A DNA stretch of 64,000 nucleotides from Phragmites australis. Taxonomy: Eukaryota > Streptophyta > Magnoliopsida > Poales > Poaceae. The stretch covers positions 55,849,001-55,913,000 of the forward strand of contig NC_084921.1 of the NCBI RefSeq assembly GCF_958298935.1, in the 5' to 3' direction. Shown piece after piece: positions 1 through 10,891 of the stretch. Numbering within the stretch: the first letter of the stretch is position 1; each line of letters begins with the position of its first letter. The position numbers and the translations under genes were made by a program. Under the pieces are notes generated by a model that was not told the DNA's origin, ran no database searches, and saw only the letters and a program-made list of their open reading frames with translations.

Positions 1-129
1 TTTGGTTTTCACTGGGGACCAGTTTTTTTGCCTCAAACGATATTATGAACCTTGGTGCGGGGTGATAGATGCGGGACCCGTCACTAATGACAGTTATCAC
101 CTGTCACCTATGACTTTTTTCATATAGTG
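1..129. mobile_element. Right terminus of a CACTA transposon, cut by the window start
   Basis: The last bases read inward (reverse strand) as CACTATATGAAAAAAGTC, a CACTA-type terminal inverted repeat. Immediately inside are short subterminal repeats built on GTGAC and its complement. The same terminal and subterminal layout occurs in the complete element at 37998-39259, so the two belong to related families. The left part of the element lies outside the window, so the 3-bp target duplication cannot be tested here. Confidence 0.7.
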
Positions 130-1655
130 TTTATCTGATGGCGCTCATCAACAGTGGCACTCGCATGTACGTGTTCAACAATGGCACTAGCGTAGTCAAG
201 GTGCCTCGGCTGAAGGCTTGGAGCATGAGGGGAGCACAAGTGAATACCCAGAAGGGATCAGCAAGTTACTACATCATTTCGTAATAACAAAGTTTTTTTA
301 CCACCGGAGGACTGCATGAGTTACTTTATTTTTTAAAAATAAAAAGCTTTATTAACTCTTATTGTTACATCAAAATAATACAACCGCATAATAATATACT
401 CTCAGCTTCTGCATATCACATATGCACATAGCTAAAAGACAATAAAATAAAAACGCTAAGAATAAAGAAGAAGAGCCGATCAAGCTGAAAAGAGATCCTT
501 GCATCTATGGTTATTATGCTTAGGCATGAATCTGGGGTCTAGACTGCTAACTAAACTAGGTGAAGAGCTTCCTGGCCACTTTCTCCAGACGTATGCATGC
601 CGAAGTAACCGGTCAACACTGCTTCTGTCGTTGTAGTACAGATCACAAATGGAGCCAACGTGTAGTAGTAAAATAATCTGCAAAGGATGCAAAGATATTT
701 TTGTTGTTAAAGATAATATCATTTCTGCATAGCTATATAGATTAATAGAAAGTGATCGTCGCTGCCAGTATATTGACTTTCAAATTTTTATTAAGATCCT
801 GAAGCTAATTTCTAAACATATTCGGTACACTGCACGGTTGGTAAAGATTGAACCATGCAGACCATGCGAAGCGACAATCAAAGAAGATGTGCTTAATGAT
901 CTCTTTTTTTTTTTAGTGAAGCAGCACTTCTGATATTCTTGATATCGTCTTTTATTAGGTTATCCTTTGTGTAAATATCAAAAGAAGATTTTAATTTTTA
1001 ATGGTGTTTTTAATTTGCAAATTTGACTTTTCTAGATTGGCTTGTCACATTGCACAAGTACCCTATATAGAGAGTTAACTGAGAAATTTTCTGATTGGTT
1101 TAAGTTCCATTTAAACTCATTTCGTCCCTCGAGTAATGTGATGTTGTTAAGGTGTATCATCAACTCGTCCCACACCACCAATTTCGGGTCAATGAGGTCC
1201 CGCTGAAGAAAATATTCAAAGAGAATGACTCCGTCACCTTAGCAACTGAGTCTTACTTGTTGCAAACAATATTAAATAAGATAAGATAGGGCATTGGTCT
1301 CTTAAAAGTAAATTGGCTAACTATTAACCAGGTTAAGGAAATATGGAGTCAGCAGTTGGGAGGATGGGATTTTGTACAAAAATGGGTAAATAAACTTAGC
1401 TCATTAAGACAGTCGGGAAGGAGAATGAAAGTACAAAACTCCGGATCATTGACCTCAGATTATGTAATTTATTAGTTGTTGGAAAGAAAGGAAACATATT
1501 ATTGTTGAGTGCTGGTTAGGACAGTACTCCATTTTTCAAGTGGAAATATTTTCTGAATTATTATTATATTATGATCCAGTACAGGTGATGGACTTGTATC
1601 TGTTGTCTTGAAAAAAAAAGACAGCGGTGCATCATCTAAAAGAACACAGTGGTGC
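130..1655. other. Intergenic, no gene seen
   Basis: The stretch is AT-rich with short open frames only. None has splice sites, codon bias or a recognisable motif. I see no tRNA, no complete transposon and no long repeat in it. Confidence 0.6.
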
Positions 1656-1696
1656 ATGATATGCAGTCAAATGCTCTACCACTGAGCTATGGACCC
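1656..1696 (-). pseudogene. 5' half of a tRNA-Cys (GCA)
   Basis: Read on the minus strand from 1696, the sequence has the acceptor 5' strand GGGTCCA, the D arm GCTCAGTGGTAGAGC, and the anticodon arm through CTGCA with a GCA anticodon. This matches the plant nuclear tRNA-Cys as I remember it. After the anticodon loop the match stops: the variable region, T arm and 3' acceptor strand are missing. It is therefore a fragment, either a truncated tRNA pseudogene or the head of a tRNA-derived SINE. Downstream on the same strand a GCACC(A/G)CTGT-containing unit occurs twice before a run of T. Confidence 0.7.
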
Positions 1697-3104
1697 AATC
1701 GCGTATATTTTTCTCCACTAGGTACCCAAACTCATTCCAGGGGGACGTGTCCAACTGACTCCAGATGCGAAGCACACTTGTTTACTATTTTTCTGTTCTT
1801 TACCTTTTTTTTAATTCCACTTGTGTGCTAGTTATTGGTCTTAAAAAACTAAATTTTTAAGACAATATTCCATAAAATTACACATTTGTTATGCAGTTAT
1901 CAAAGAACTACACTTTAGAGCATTATCACTTCAATTAACAAACTTCTGTCATTCTGAACTTACATTGTGTTGATAGCATCACAATATCACATCCTTATCA
2001 CTAAATGACATCGGTGTATGCTGGAACAGATGATATAACTTTGAATATATTTCCTACAGGAAACTTACCCTTACTACATGTTTTGGAAGATTCTAAACAT
2101 GAGCTCAAACTTCATGTTAAAATTCTTTTGAGAAGTCCAAGTCAAATCCCCCTCCCCCTCCCCCTCCTTAAAAAAACACAAAATTCACATCCAAACATGC
2201 TTAGTAACAATTCCCGTATTTTAGATTCTTGTGGACTCCAAGAGCCGGCGCATTTCAATCCTACACTTTCCCCTATCCCCATGTGTTCCCCTTCCTTTTT
2301 TTTCTCGACTTATTGATGCACTGCATCCTATTACTTCCTTGAATTTGGATAAATTGTGTTGAATACAGTTTCAAGGTGCTTATCAAACATAATGACAGGA
2401 AAATGAACCAAAATATTGAGAAAATACAGAATATGCGTGCAAAGAACACACATTCTGTGTTCATTACTGATATGTTAGAATTGGATGGCATTGTCCATTA
2501 GTATTATGGGATCATTTCATTTACTTAAACAAACCAAACACTCTTCCAGAAAAAGATCATCCCAATATCAATTTATTCACATCTGACAAGGTCCGTCGTA
2601 GTATTTCGTAGCACATGCCGTGATTACTATTCTGCGATATCAGCAGAGCAACAGCGGCTCCGCCTCGTCTCCCCCGTCCAAGACTCTAAACCCATCGACC
2701 TCCACAAGAATCCAAGATGAGCAGCGGCGCCGGCTCCTCCTCTGCCGCCGGCAAAGGTTCCCCTGTCCAAGAAAAACCCAGAGGTCGTTGGGGAGGACTA
2801 ACGAGTCCATTGATCATGATGCAACATTCGCTACATGTTCTTGCTACGAACGTGCAAAGAAAAATCGAAACTTTCTCGTGCCGTTGGTCCAAAAACGTAG
2901 ACTTTATGTTCAAATTCATGCGAAATCGCTTCCGATCCATAGATCGCAAGACAGATACATATTTTCTGTACCAACTACATGTTCCCTCCACCTGTCCCCC
3001 GGGCCCTCCCTCTCCAGATGCCGCTCCCGCTCCCCACCTCGTAGACTCCGCCGCGAACACTCCCCCTGATCTCCGGCGAAACCCCAAGCAGTGCGAGGGA
3101 TCCA
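1697..3104. other. Intergenic and upstream region of the MVD gene
   Basis: The left part is AT-rich and featureless. From about 2640 the GC content rises and an ATG at 2717 starts an Ala/Ser/Gly-rich open frame. That frame overlaps the MVD first exon in another phase, so it could be a truncated exon of another gene or simply GC-rich leader. No family can be assigned, and no clear TATA box was identified for the downstream gene. Confidence 0.4.
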
Positions 3105-6100
3105 ATGGAGGTGGAGGGGCAGTGGGTGCTCATGGCGACGGGGCGGTCGCCGACCAACATCGCCGTCATCAAGTACTGGGGGAAGCGCGACGAGGCGCTC
3201 ATCCTCCCCGTCAACGACAGTATCAGCGTCACCCTCGACCCCGACCACCTCTCCGCCACCACCACCGTCGCTGTCAGCCCTTCCTTCCCCTCCGACCGCA
3301 TGTGGCTCAACGCCAAGGTGCGTCACTCATTGCATTTGGGACTACCTCACCTCACGCCGCTTTCACCCTTTGCCCCCGCCCCAGCCGCTCCGGCTGTTTA
3401 GTTGTTTGATTCGAGGGTCATCGCCGCTCTTTGATTTGTCTCTGCAATCATCTGATACATTCATCGCTTGAACACAATCACACCAATTTGGGTAGGAGTA
3501 GGATTGGACCTCCAAGTGTGCTAGTGTAGTCTTTTGATGCTTGTGTTGATCCAATTGGCCGTTTTTGCCTAGATCTGGATTGAATCTATTTGAAAGCTTG
3601 TTAAATTTACAATTACAAGTGGGTAGAGCTCCATTTTTTTTGTTGTTTGTTAAATAAAAAATAAGCAACCTTTCTGTTTTAGGAAAAAGTCCAACTTTGG
3701 TCCCTCATCTCTTGCCACGGTCTAAAAATGGTCCCTCATCTCCGATACCATTCTTACTTGGTCCCTCATCTCACGACACCATTCTTACTCGGTCCCTCAT
3801 CTCATGACCTTGGCTAAGTTGAGGGCGGTTTCGCGTACAGCCGTGCTGACTGGGATCCTACGTGGCATGGCTGACGTGGCCGGCCTCTCTCTATTAATCA
3901 GCCTCAGAAATCCTCAATGGCATCGCGGCAATCCCTCAAAATCTGCCTCAGAAATGGAGTAGTCTCACCATCATACCAACCTCCAACCTGTGTCGTAAAA
4001 CCAAATCAGCGCACACAAACCACTTCATTGCAAACAAAAATGAACCAATTTCGAGCCCAACTTACTCGATGTCGTGCACACGTGACATATCTCCTTGCTG
4101 GGTTCATGTTGGTCCAAGAAATCAAGCAGGCAGCTTTCTTACCGCAAGTACAATACACAGTCGGTGAGTAGTCCATTGGTACTTCTCTGTACAGGATAGG
4201 CAACGTCCCGTGGCCTCCACAACCGGCTCTTGAGCTTGCCGTCGACCTTACACTCCCAGAGCTCACCATTGGGGCCGGTGGCGAGGCTGGGGCGGGCAGC
4301 GGCGAATCGGTAGGGGGCTAGTGGCGAGCTAGGGGGCCGGCAGCGAGCGTGGGTGCCGACAGCGACCTTGGATTGGGGATTGGGGAGAGAGAGCACGTGA
4401 GAGAATAGAAGAGAGAGAGAGAACACGTGAGATGATGGGCCGGCCACGTCAACCACGCCACATAGGATCCTAGCATCACGACTGTACGCAAAACCGCCCT
4501 CAACTTAGCCAAGGGACAGAGTGTACACAGTGTCGTGAGATGAGGGACCAAGTATGGATGGTATTGGAGAGACGGGCCATTTTTAGACCGCAACAAGAGA
4601 TGAGGGACCAAAGTTGGACATTTTCCTTTGTTTTATACGTGCTACTATCTATGGTTGCAGGGTTGCTACTTTGGACATTGACTTAGTTGCAGAGATGGAA
4701 TCCTAGCATCGGACTTTAATTTGATGAAATGTAATTGTCAAAAATGGTAGTCTTTTAGTATGGTAATAAAGCTTACGTAGACTTTTGGTTTGGATTGAGC
4801 AGGAGATCTCGCTGTCAGGAGGAAGGTTTCAGAATTGCCTGAGAGAGATCCGGAAGCGTGCTCGTGATTTCGAGGATGAGAAGAAGGGGATCAGGATCAA
4901 GAAAGCGGACTGGGAGAAGTTGCATGTCCACATAGCGTCGTACAACAACTTTCCCACTGCTGCTGGTTTGGCCTCTTCGGCTGCTGGCTTTGCTTGTCTT
5001 GGTAGAGTCTCTTCTGATACCATGACACGCTCCCTCTGTTCTCATGTATAAGTTGCCAGTCACTTCACATTGTCTCTAGTGTACTTAATGATTGTTTGTG
5101 AACCAATTACATTAGCGAAAACTGTAGATATATAGTACTTTGAAAGTATATTTATGGCGATTTTACCAATACTGTAGTCATGTGCTAATCTAACTGTTTA
5201 TGTGAATTTGGAGTCCAAGTTGGAAATTTTTGGGTGAAAAAGCATATTTAGGAACTGGCGGAGTAGTTTCTTATTGCCTTTGTAATGTTATTCACTTGTG
5301 AGTGCATCTCCAAGCTTTCATTTTTCAGGCTTTATGCTCGAAATTTGTCTGTTAATTTTCTGAATACACTTATGCGTGCTATCCGCAATTAGGGCAATAT
5401 TCCAATTGTCCCAACACATTACTTAAATTTGCTCACCAAAAACTGTCCATGATCTTTCTTCTCTACACTATGTTTGATTGAGGTTGTATTTTGTTCTCTA
5501 GTGGCATTGAAACATGATAAATAGAAATTATTTTTCTTGGTGCTGGTATAATGTCCCACCTGGCTACAGTCCTATTTGAGTAAAGCTGATTTTTGGTCCC
5601 TAATCTCGTTCGTCCTGATTAAGAAAAGTTAGGCAGTTCTCTTCTTTCGTATGATAGATCAATTCCTTTATTTATATCCTGAAATTCAATAGTTCTATCC
5701 AGGGTGAAATTACGGTTCACTATTTCTTAGCTGCACATGAAGATTTCTACATGTTTTGCTTTCGTGAACCATGTATCACCACATAATCAATATTATTGGA
5801 ATGCTGCTGCAGTTTTCACCCTCGGAAAGCTCATGAATGTGAAAGAAGATTATGGAGAACTTTCTTCAATAGCAAGGTCTGTTCATGTTATTGATACGAT
5901 ATCTAGTTCCACCATTTCTTGAGATAGTGCAAAAATTGTACGCTAATAACTTGTGCGTCTTGAAAACCATACTTATCTTTAGCAAACTCCATGCAGGCAG
6001 GGATCTGGGAGTGCATGCCGCAGTATATATGGTGGATTTGTGAAATGGTGTATGGGAAAAGTGAGTAATCGTATGGTTATGACAGAGAAACAGCCTAGGT

Positions 6101-8119
6101 TAAATGTTTGCTTGAGTGAGTGAGGCTTGATTGTTTGCTTGCAGAAAGATGATGGAAGTGACAGTATTGCGGTGCAGCTTGCTGATGAAGCACATTGGAA
6201 CGATATTGTAATTATTATTGCAGTGGTATGTGATCTATATTCCGCATGACCTCCTACTACATATTCTGTTCATCATCTTGTGGCTTCAGTGATATCAATT
6301 CTGCATTGCGTAGTGACTCATTTTCATGTTTTATACCTGTACCTTTTTCCCCTTATTGCGCTCTATCTGATATCATAAATAGTTGACACATTCATTTGTG
6401 GAATTAGGTCAGTTCGAAGCAGAAGGAAACGAGTAGCACCAGTGGGATGCGGGACAGTGTTGAAACAAGTCCCCTCTTGCAATACAGGGCCCAGGTATTG
6501 TGTTTTCGTTCTGAATTGATCAATTGAACTTTGTTTTAACTGTTTACAGATTGGAGATTAAATTCCTCAACAATCATTGAAGGGGCATAATCATTTACCT
6601 TCATTTTTTAAATCTAAATATTCTTCACTGCTGTGGGACATTACCAAGTGTTTCGGCAGTTTGATATGTGGCTTTGGCTTTAACCTCTTTGTCCTGTTCT
6701 TACTGTGCACTGCACTGGTTGTTCTTATGTTTCAGACTGTAGTGCCAAGTCGGGTGTTGAAAATGGAACAGGCTATCAAGAATCGCGACTTCGAATCCTT
6801 TGCCAAGTTAACTTGTGCAGATAGCAACCAGTTTCATGCTGTATGTTTAGACACGAGCCCTCCCATTTTCTATATGAATGATACATCACACAGGTATGTT
6901 TTTAGCAGCGCGTTGGTTTGGGATTCTGTTACTGCTGAAATCCTAGAGTTAACAATTGCTGTTTCAACCAATTGCAGGATAATTAGCCTTGCAGAAAAGT
7001 GGAACCACTCGGAAGGAGCCCCACAGGTATTTTCTATTGTTCTTGAATATCTGTGGTCTTTTTATTTTTGTGAACTCTATCCAAGAAATTAACATATAGT
7101 CAGTTCTGTTGTGCTACCCTAGTGATTATTGCTCAAGTAGAACAAAACCATCGAATAAGGTTCATTACACTTTCCTGAATATATCAGTTCAAGCAGTTTG
7201 TATGCACTGATGAAAACACGTGTGACTCTTGCATCACTTGATGGAATTATTAACTTTAATAGTGAACCATGACAATATTCTTAGGATATTTCTAATATAG
7301 CACAAATTGAATTTCTTCTCATGGTTGAAAAACTTCTTTTGTTTTCCTTCTCTGATGGTCATCTTGAAGATCAGAAGGTTTGGTACTCTACCCTAGAGCA
7401 ACAGATTTTTAAATGCTTCTGATGGATGTGATATCTATCAAGTTGTCTTCTATAGTTGGAAGAACCTAAAGCCCAAAGGCAGTTTTTTCCATCACATCCC
7501 TTGTGATATTAGTTCTTACTATTAAACTAATTGTGGTGTCTGATATGCATTTCGTTCATTCTGCAAGATCACTGGTACTGGTTCGTGCGTTTGATGTTAT
7601 AGCGAAACCATTTATGAGTGTGGACGCAGTAGACTTTTGTCACTTCTGTGTTGTAGACCCTAATTCCGGTTGAGCATATCTAATGGCAGGTTGCCTACAC
7701 CTTCGATGCTGGGCCTAACGCTGTCCTAATTGCACCAAACCGTAAAACTGCAACCCTTCTCCAGAAGCTCTTATACTATTTCCCTCCACAAGACAAGGAT
7801 TTGAGCAGGTGTGCTTGATAGTTTCACAATTTAATCTGTTGTTACTGAGTGTATTGAAAGCCTCTATGGATCTATCTGATCAACATGATCTTGCAGCTAT
7901 TTGGTTGGCGATAAATCAATTCTAAGCGATGCTGGATTGCATTCCATAGAAGACGTAGAGGCTCTTCCAGTGCCTCCAGAGTTGAAGATACCGGACCAGA
8001 AATTCAAGGGCGATGTTAGCTACTTCATCTGCAGCAGGCTTGGGACTGGCCCAAAGGTTGTTGCCGACGAAAGCCAAGCGTTGATTGATTCAGTCACAGG
8101 ACTTCCGAAAGGGGTGTAA
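3105..8119 (+). CDS. MVD: Diphosphomevalonate decarboxylase (mevalonate pathway)
   Basis: This enzyme makes isopentenyl diphosphate from mevalonate 5-diphosphate by ATP-dependent decarboxylation, the last step of the mevalonate pathway. Ten exons: 3105-3317, 4803-5001, 5813-5876, 5997-6060, 6145-6225, 6408-6494, 6736-6893, 6978-7026, 7690-7808, 7897-8119. All have GT-AG borders and together give 418 residues, the usual plant length. The N-terminal substrate segment [11 protein letters not shown] is at residues 19-29. The GHMP-kinase loop [15 protein letters not shown] is at 119-133, and DAGPNA with the catalytic Asp311 lies near the C terminus. SVTLDPDHL (41-49) matches the peroxisomal PTS2-like signal reported for plant MVDs. 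A poly(A) signal AATAAA lies at 8276. Intron 1 carries a MULE. I see no break in the frame. Confidence 0.96.
3682..4626. mobile_element. Non-autonomous MULE (Mutator-like) with long terminal inverted repeats, in MVD intron 1
   Basis: The element is 945 bp. Both ends read inward as GGAAAA(A/T)GTCCAACTTTGG, and the inverted similarity extends for roughly 190 bp, including several GGTCCCTCATCTC repeats. The flanking 9-mers are TCTGTTTTA (3673-3681) and TTTGTTTTA (4627-4635), a 9-bp target duplication with one mismatch and the length typical of Mutator-like elements. The interior holds a captured coding fragment on the minus strand. No transposase is present. It sits wholly inside intron 1 of the mevalonate decarboxylase gene, in a position that leaves the splice sites intact. 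Confidence 0.85.
4060..4185 (-). pseudogene. Captured GRF-type zinc-finger fragment inside the MULE
   Basis: On the minus strand the frame reads a CxCG start, then a conserved Ser-Trp, Asn-Pro-x-Arg-Arg-(Tyr) and a final Cys: the order of the GRF zinc finger (C-x-C-G ... S-W-T ... N-P-G-R-R-F ... C). The key residues seen are [19 protein letters not shown] and TCARHR. Only this short piece is present, with no start or partner domain. It is best read as gene sequence picked up by the surrounding Mutator-like element. Confidence 0.55.
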
Positions 8120-8485
8120 TTTTAGATTAGTTGTTTGATACATTAGGTCTTTCTATTGGCTTTGTGTTGAGAATTAGACATATCCTGCTCTGTAGGACTG
8201 TAGATTTGATCATGTACAATTTTCCATCCATTTGGCCCTAGTGTTTGTTGCTGCATAAAGGGCGTGGCTCTTTTCAATAAAAGATACTTTCCTGCTCTCA
8301 AATATAAGTCTATTATGCGACAGTCTTCAATATTGTTGAAGAGATTGCAGTGACTACTACATTCAGCACGATAGCAGTAGAGGCAGAGAATAAGTTCCGG
8401 CCTCCAATGCAAAGCCTGTGCATGACCCGAGCCGATCGATAGACCTGTTGTGATCATGAATATCTGCTAGCTACTAGCTAGCCTT

Positions 8486-10057
8486 CTACTCTCCCAGCAG
8501 GAGCGACTTGACGATGATGTCGGCCACGCCGTCGGCGAGCGTGAGCAGGTGCCCGGCGTCCGGCAGCTCGTGGTAGCGGATCCACGGCAGCTCCTGCGCG
8601 ATGTGGCGCGACATGATCGGCGTGACGACCAGGTCGTCCGCGTCGTGCCACAGGTGCACCGCCCCTTCCTTGCCCGGCGCCGGGTTCCTCAGCTCCAGCG
8701 GACTGTAGTCCCACTTGCCGAACGCCAGCATCATGTCCCGGTGCAGCGTCTCGAACACCCCTTGCTGCTTCACCTGAGCCTGCACGGCAACGCAAAACGC
8801 CTCGACGTACGGTCTCGTGCAACGTCCAATAGAAATAGAAATAGAAATGGTCATCGTCGTAGTACAAGCTGGCAGGTACGGTACGCACCCTGTGAGGCCG
8901 TCGCGGGCCGGCGAGCTCGGAGATGAGCTTGAGGTCCGGCGGCGAGTAGATGCGGCGGCTGCGGGCGATGAGGCTGGATGGAGGGAACCACTCCTGGGTG
9001 TTCCACCAGTAGGTCAGCCACGGCGCGTGGTGCGCGACGCTGGCCGCCCACTTGTCCTGCGGCAGCTGCGCGGCGTACGCCTTCCTCGACACGTCGGCCG
9101 GGAAGCCGCGCCACCAGAAGTTGGCTATCGGCGCCACCAGCGCCGCGCCGGCAAGCCTGAGACAGAAGCAGATTATTATAAGCTAGCTAGTATTAATCAA
9201 CGTGTGGTGGTGCTTAATAATTACTACTCCATATGGGAGATTAGGAGTGTGTGCGTACCTGTGTGGGATGTGCTTGAGGCAGCTCCACACGAGCTGGCCT
9301 CCCACGGAGAAGCCGATGACGTAGAACCTGTCCCCGAGGTCGAGCTGGTCGGCGAGATCCTGGATGTCCAGAGCGTTGCTCCTCTCCGTCTTGGAGGGGT
9401 CAGGGTCGCTCTCGCCGTACCCGGGCCTGTCGTACGAGATGAGGCACACGCCCAGCTCCTCAAGAACCTCCTGAAATATAGAAATATATATATGTGTGTT
9501 GATCTCGATTAATTTGTAAAAAAAGAAAGAAAGAAAGCAAGCAAGCAAGCAAGCAGATAGATCGATCGTGATGGAACGGGAAAGGAAGTAACCTGGGAGA
9601 CAGGGAGGACGTCGTGCCTGGAGGAGTTGATGCCATGGACGAAGACGATCTTGTGGTTGGCCGTTGCTCTGGGCACGCCGGACTCGAGGTAGGCGAGATG
9701 CCTCCCGTCCCTGAGCTTCACCCTGGTTGCTGTGACGGGAGGGCCTCCCGGAGTCCCGCAGATGTTGGGCGGCGGAGGCCGGAGCGCCCGCCGGTACACC
9801 AACCGTCCGAGCAAGGAGCCCAGTAGAAGCACCAATCCACTCTTGAGCAAACCTAGTGAAATACGTACAAAAAAGACATTAATTCGGCATCATTGCAAAT
9901 GGCATACATAATTATTGTTCCAACACGATGGATGGAGCTAACTAAACATATATCTAAATGCATGCGATTTGCGTGTATCATCTATCATATCGATCGTTTA
10001 AGTAATTTTACCTGCATATTCAAAGATCCAACGACGATGTGCGGTGAAGCTAGCCAT
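8486..10057 (-). CDS. Alpha/beta-fold hydrolase with N-terminal membrane anchor
   Basis: Serine hydrolase of unknown substrate. Five exons on the minus strand: 10012-10057, 9593-9852, 9259-9470, 8889-9156, 8486-8779, giving 359 residues. The start is the ATG at 10057 in a tiny 46-bp first exon; the second exon has no in-frame ATG at its head, only TTG. A hydrophobic stretch, LLKSGLVLLLGSLLGRLV, follows the first exon and probably anchors the protein. Family marks in order: oxyanion FVHGINSSRHD, aromatic SYDRPGYGESD, nucleophile elbow GFSVGG, acid loop WHDADDLVV and catalytic His in DAGHLLTLAD. The triad is complete, so the protein should be active. Plant relatives form a small unnamed group with the same exon plan. 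An AAAG/CAAG microsatellite lies in intron 2 (about 9524-9556). Confidence 0.88.
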
Positions 10058-10891
10058 GCATGTGGGTTTAACTAAGTATATATCTGTGTCCTTTTCTATT
10101 TCAGTTTCATGTTAAAGTCATGCGTACGTGCTCCATTTTTATACTTGGCATATGAGGTGCCATCGAAAATTAAACAAAAGAAGCAAACGTAAACAAGCAC
10201 GGAAAGAAAGTAGAGATGCTGATCCGCGTAAGAGATACAGAGAAGAATAGATAGAGGCCTTGAATTGGGCTGTGCCGTGCCGCTGTAGCAAGCACCGGTG
10301 CAGGTCAGATGCAATCTCCTCTCCTTCCCTGGGGATCTCTTGCAACAGGGGGAAAGAAAAGAAAAGAAGCAATGATGCATGCTTGGCAGAAGAGATCGAT
10401 GAAGCTTCCCATGGCAAGCAGACGCAGGATGGCGCGCCAACGCGGGGACCGGGAGCAACCGCGACGATGGCCGCGGGGAGGGACAGACTGCTTCCTCCCA
10501 TTCCCAGCCATCTCTCTCCTCCCCTTGGCTTCTTAATTTTTTTTGTTGCAACTGCACTGCAACCCCAACCGGATCCAATCCATGTTCGCACGCCAAATCG
10601 TGTGCCACTTTGTATGTCATCCATGAAAAACCATGCAGGTTGAAGAAATAAATTGTAATACAACTACTTCTCATTTCACCGTGAAACATATATTATACTC
10701 ACATTTTTTCTAATATTGTGCACGAAGGAGAGGAGTTACAAAATTTGTTGTGTTTTCTTTTTTTTATAGGATGTATTAGAATTAAAAAAATCAAACTCCG
10801 TAAGTTTGACTAATAATTAGTCAAATTACGTGTATATATACTTGGTCAATAGATTTGTATCGAGAAGCTTGGATGATTAGTGGGAGTGGTT
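10058..10891. other. Upstream region of the hydrolase gene
   Basis: No gene is supported here. Open frames of up to about 200 codons on the minus strand have no motif or splice structure and are best explained as low-complexity leader and promoter. At about 10745-10860 there is an AT-rich stretch that looks like a degraded MITE. Confidence 0.45.

Noticed and set aside
2717..3409. 230-codon frame starting upstream of MVD
   Set aside because: It runs through the MVD first exon in another phase and on into intron 1; no family resemblance.
8817..9512. 231-codon open frame on the plus strand
   Set aside because: It covers exons and introns of the minus-strand hydrolase and ignores their splice sites; antisense shadow.
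10380..10440. CTTGGCAGAAGAGATCGATG, loosely like miR156/157
   Set aside because: Too many differences and no opposite arm forming a precursor hairpin nearby.
10096..10689. 197-codon frame upstream of the hydrolase
   Set aside because: No motif and no splice link to the hydrolase first exon at 10012-10057; probably leader or promoter.
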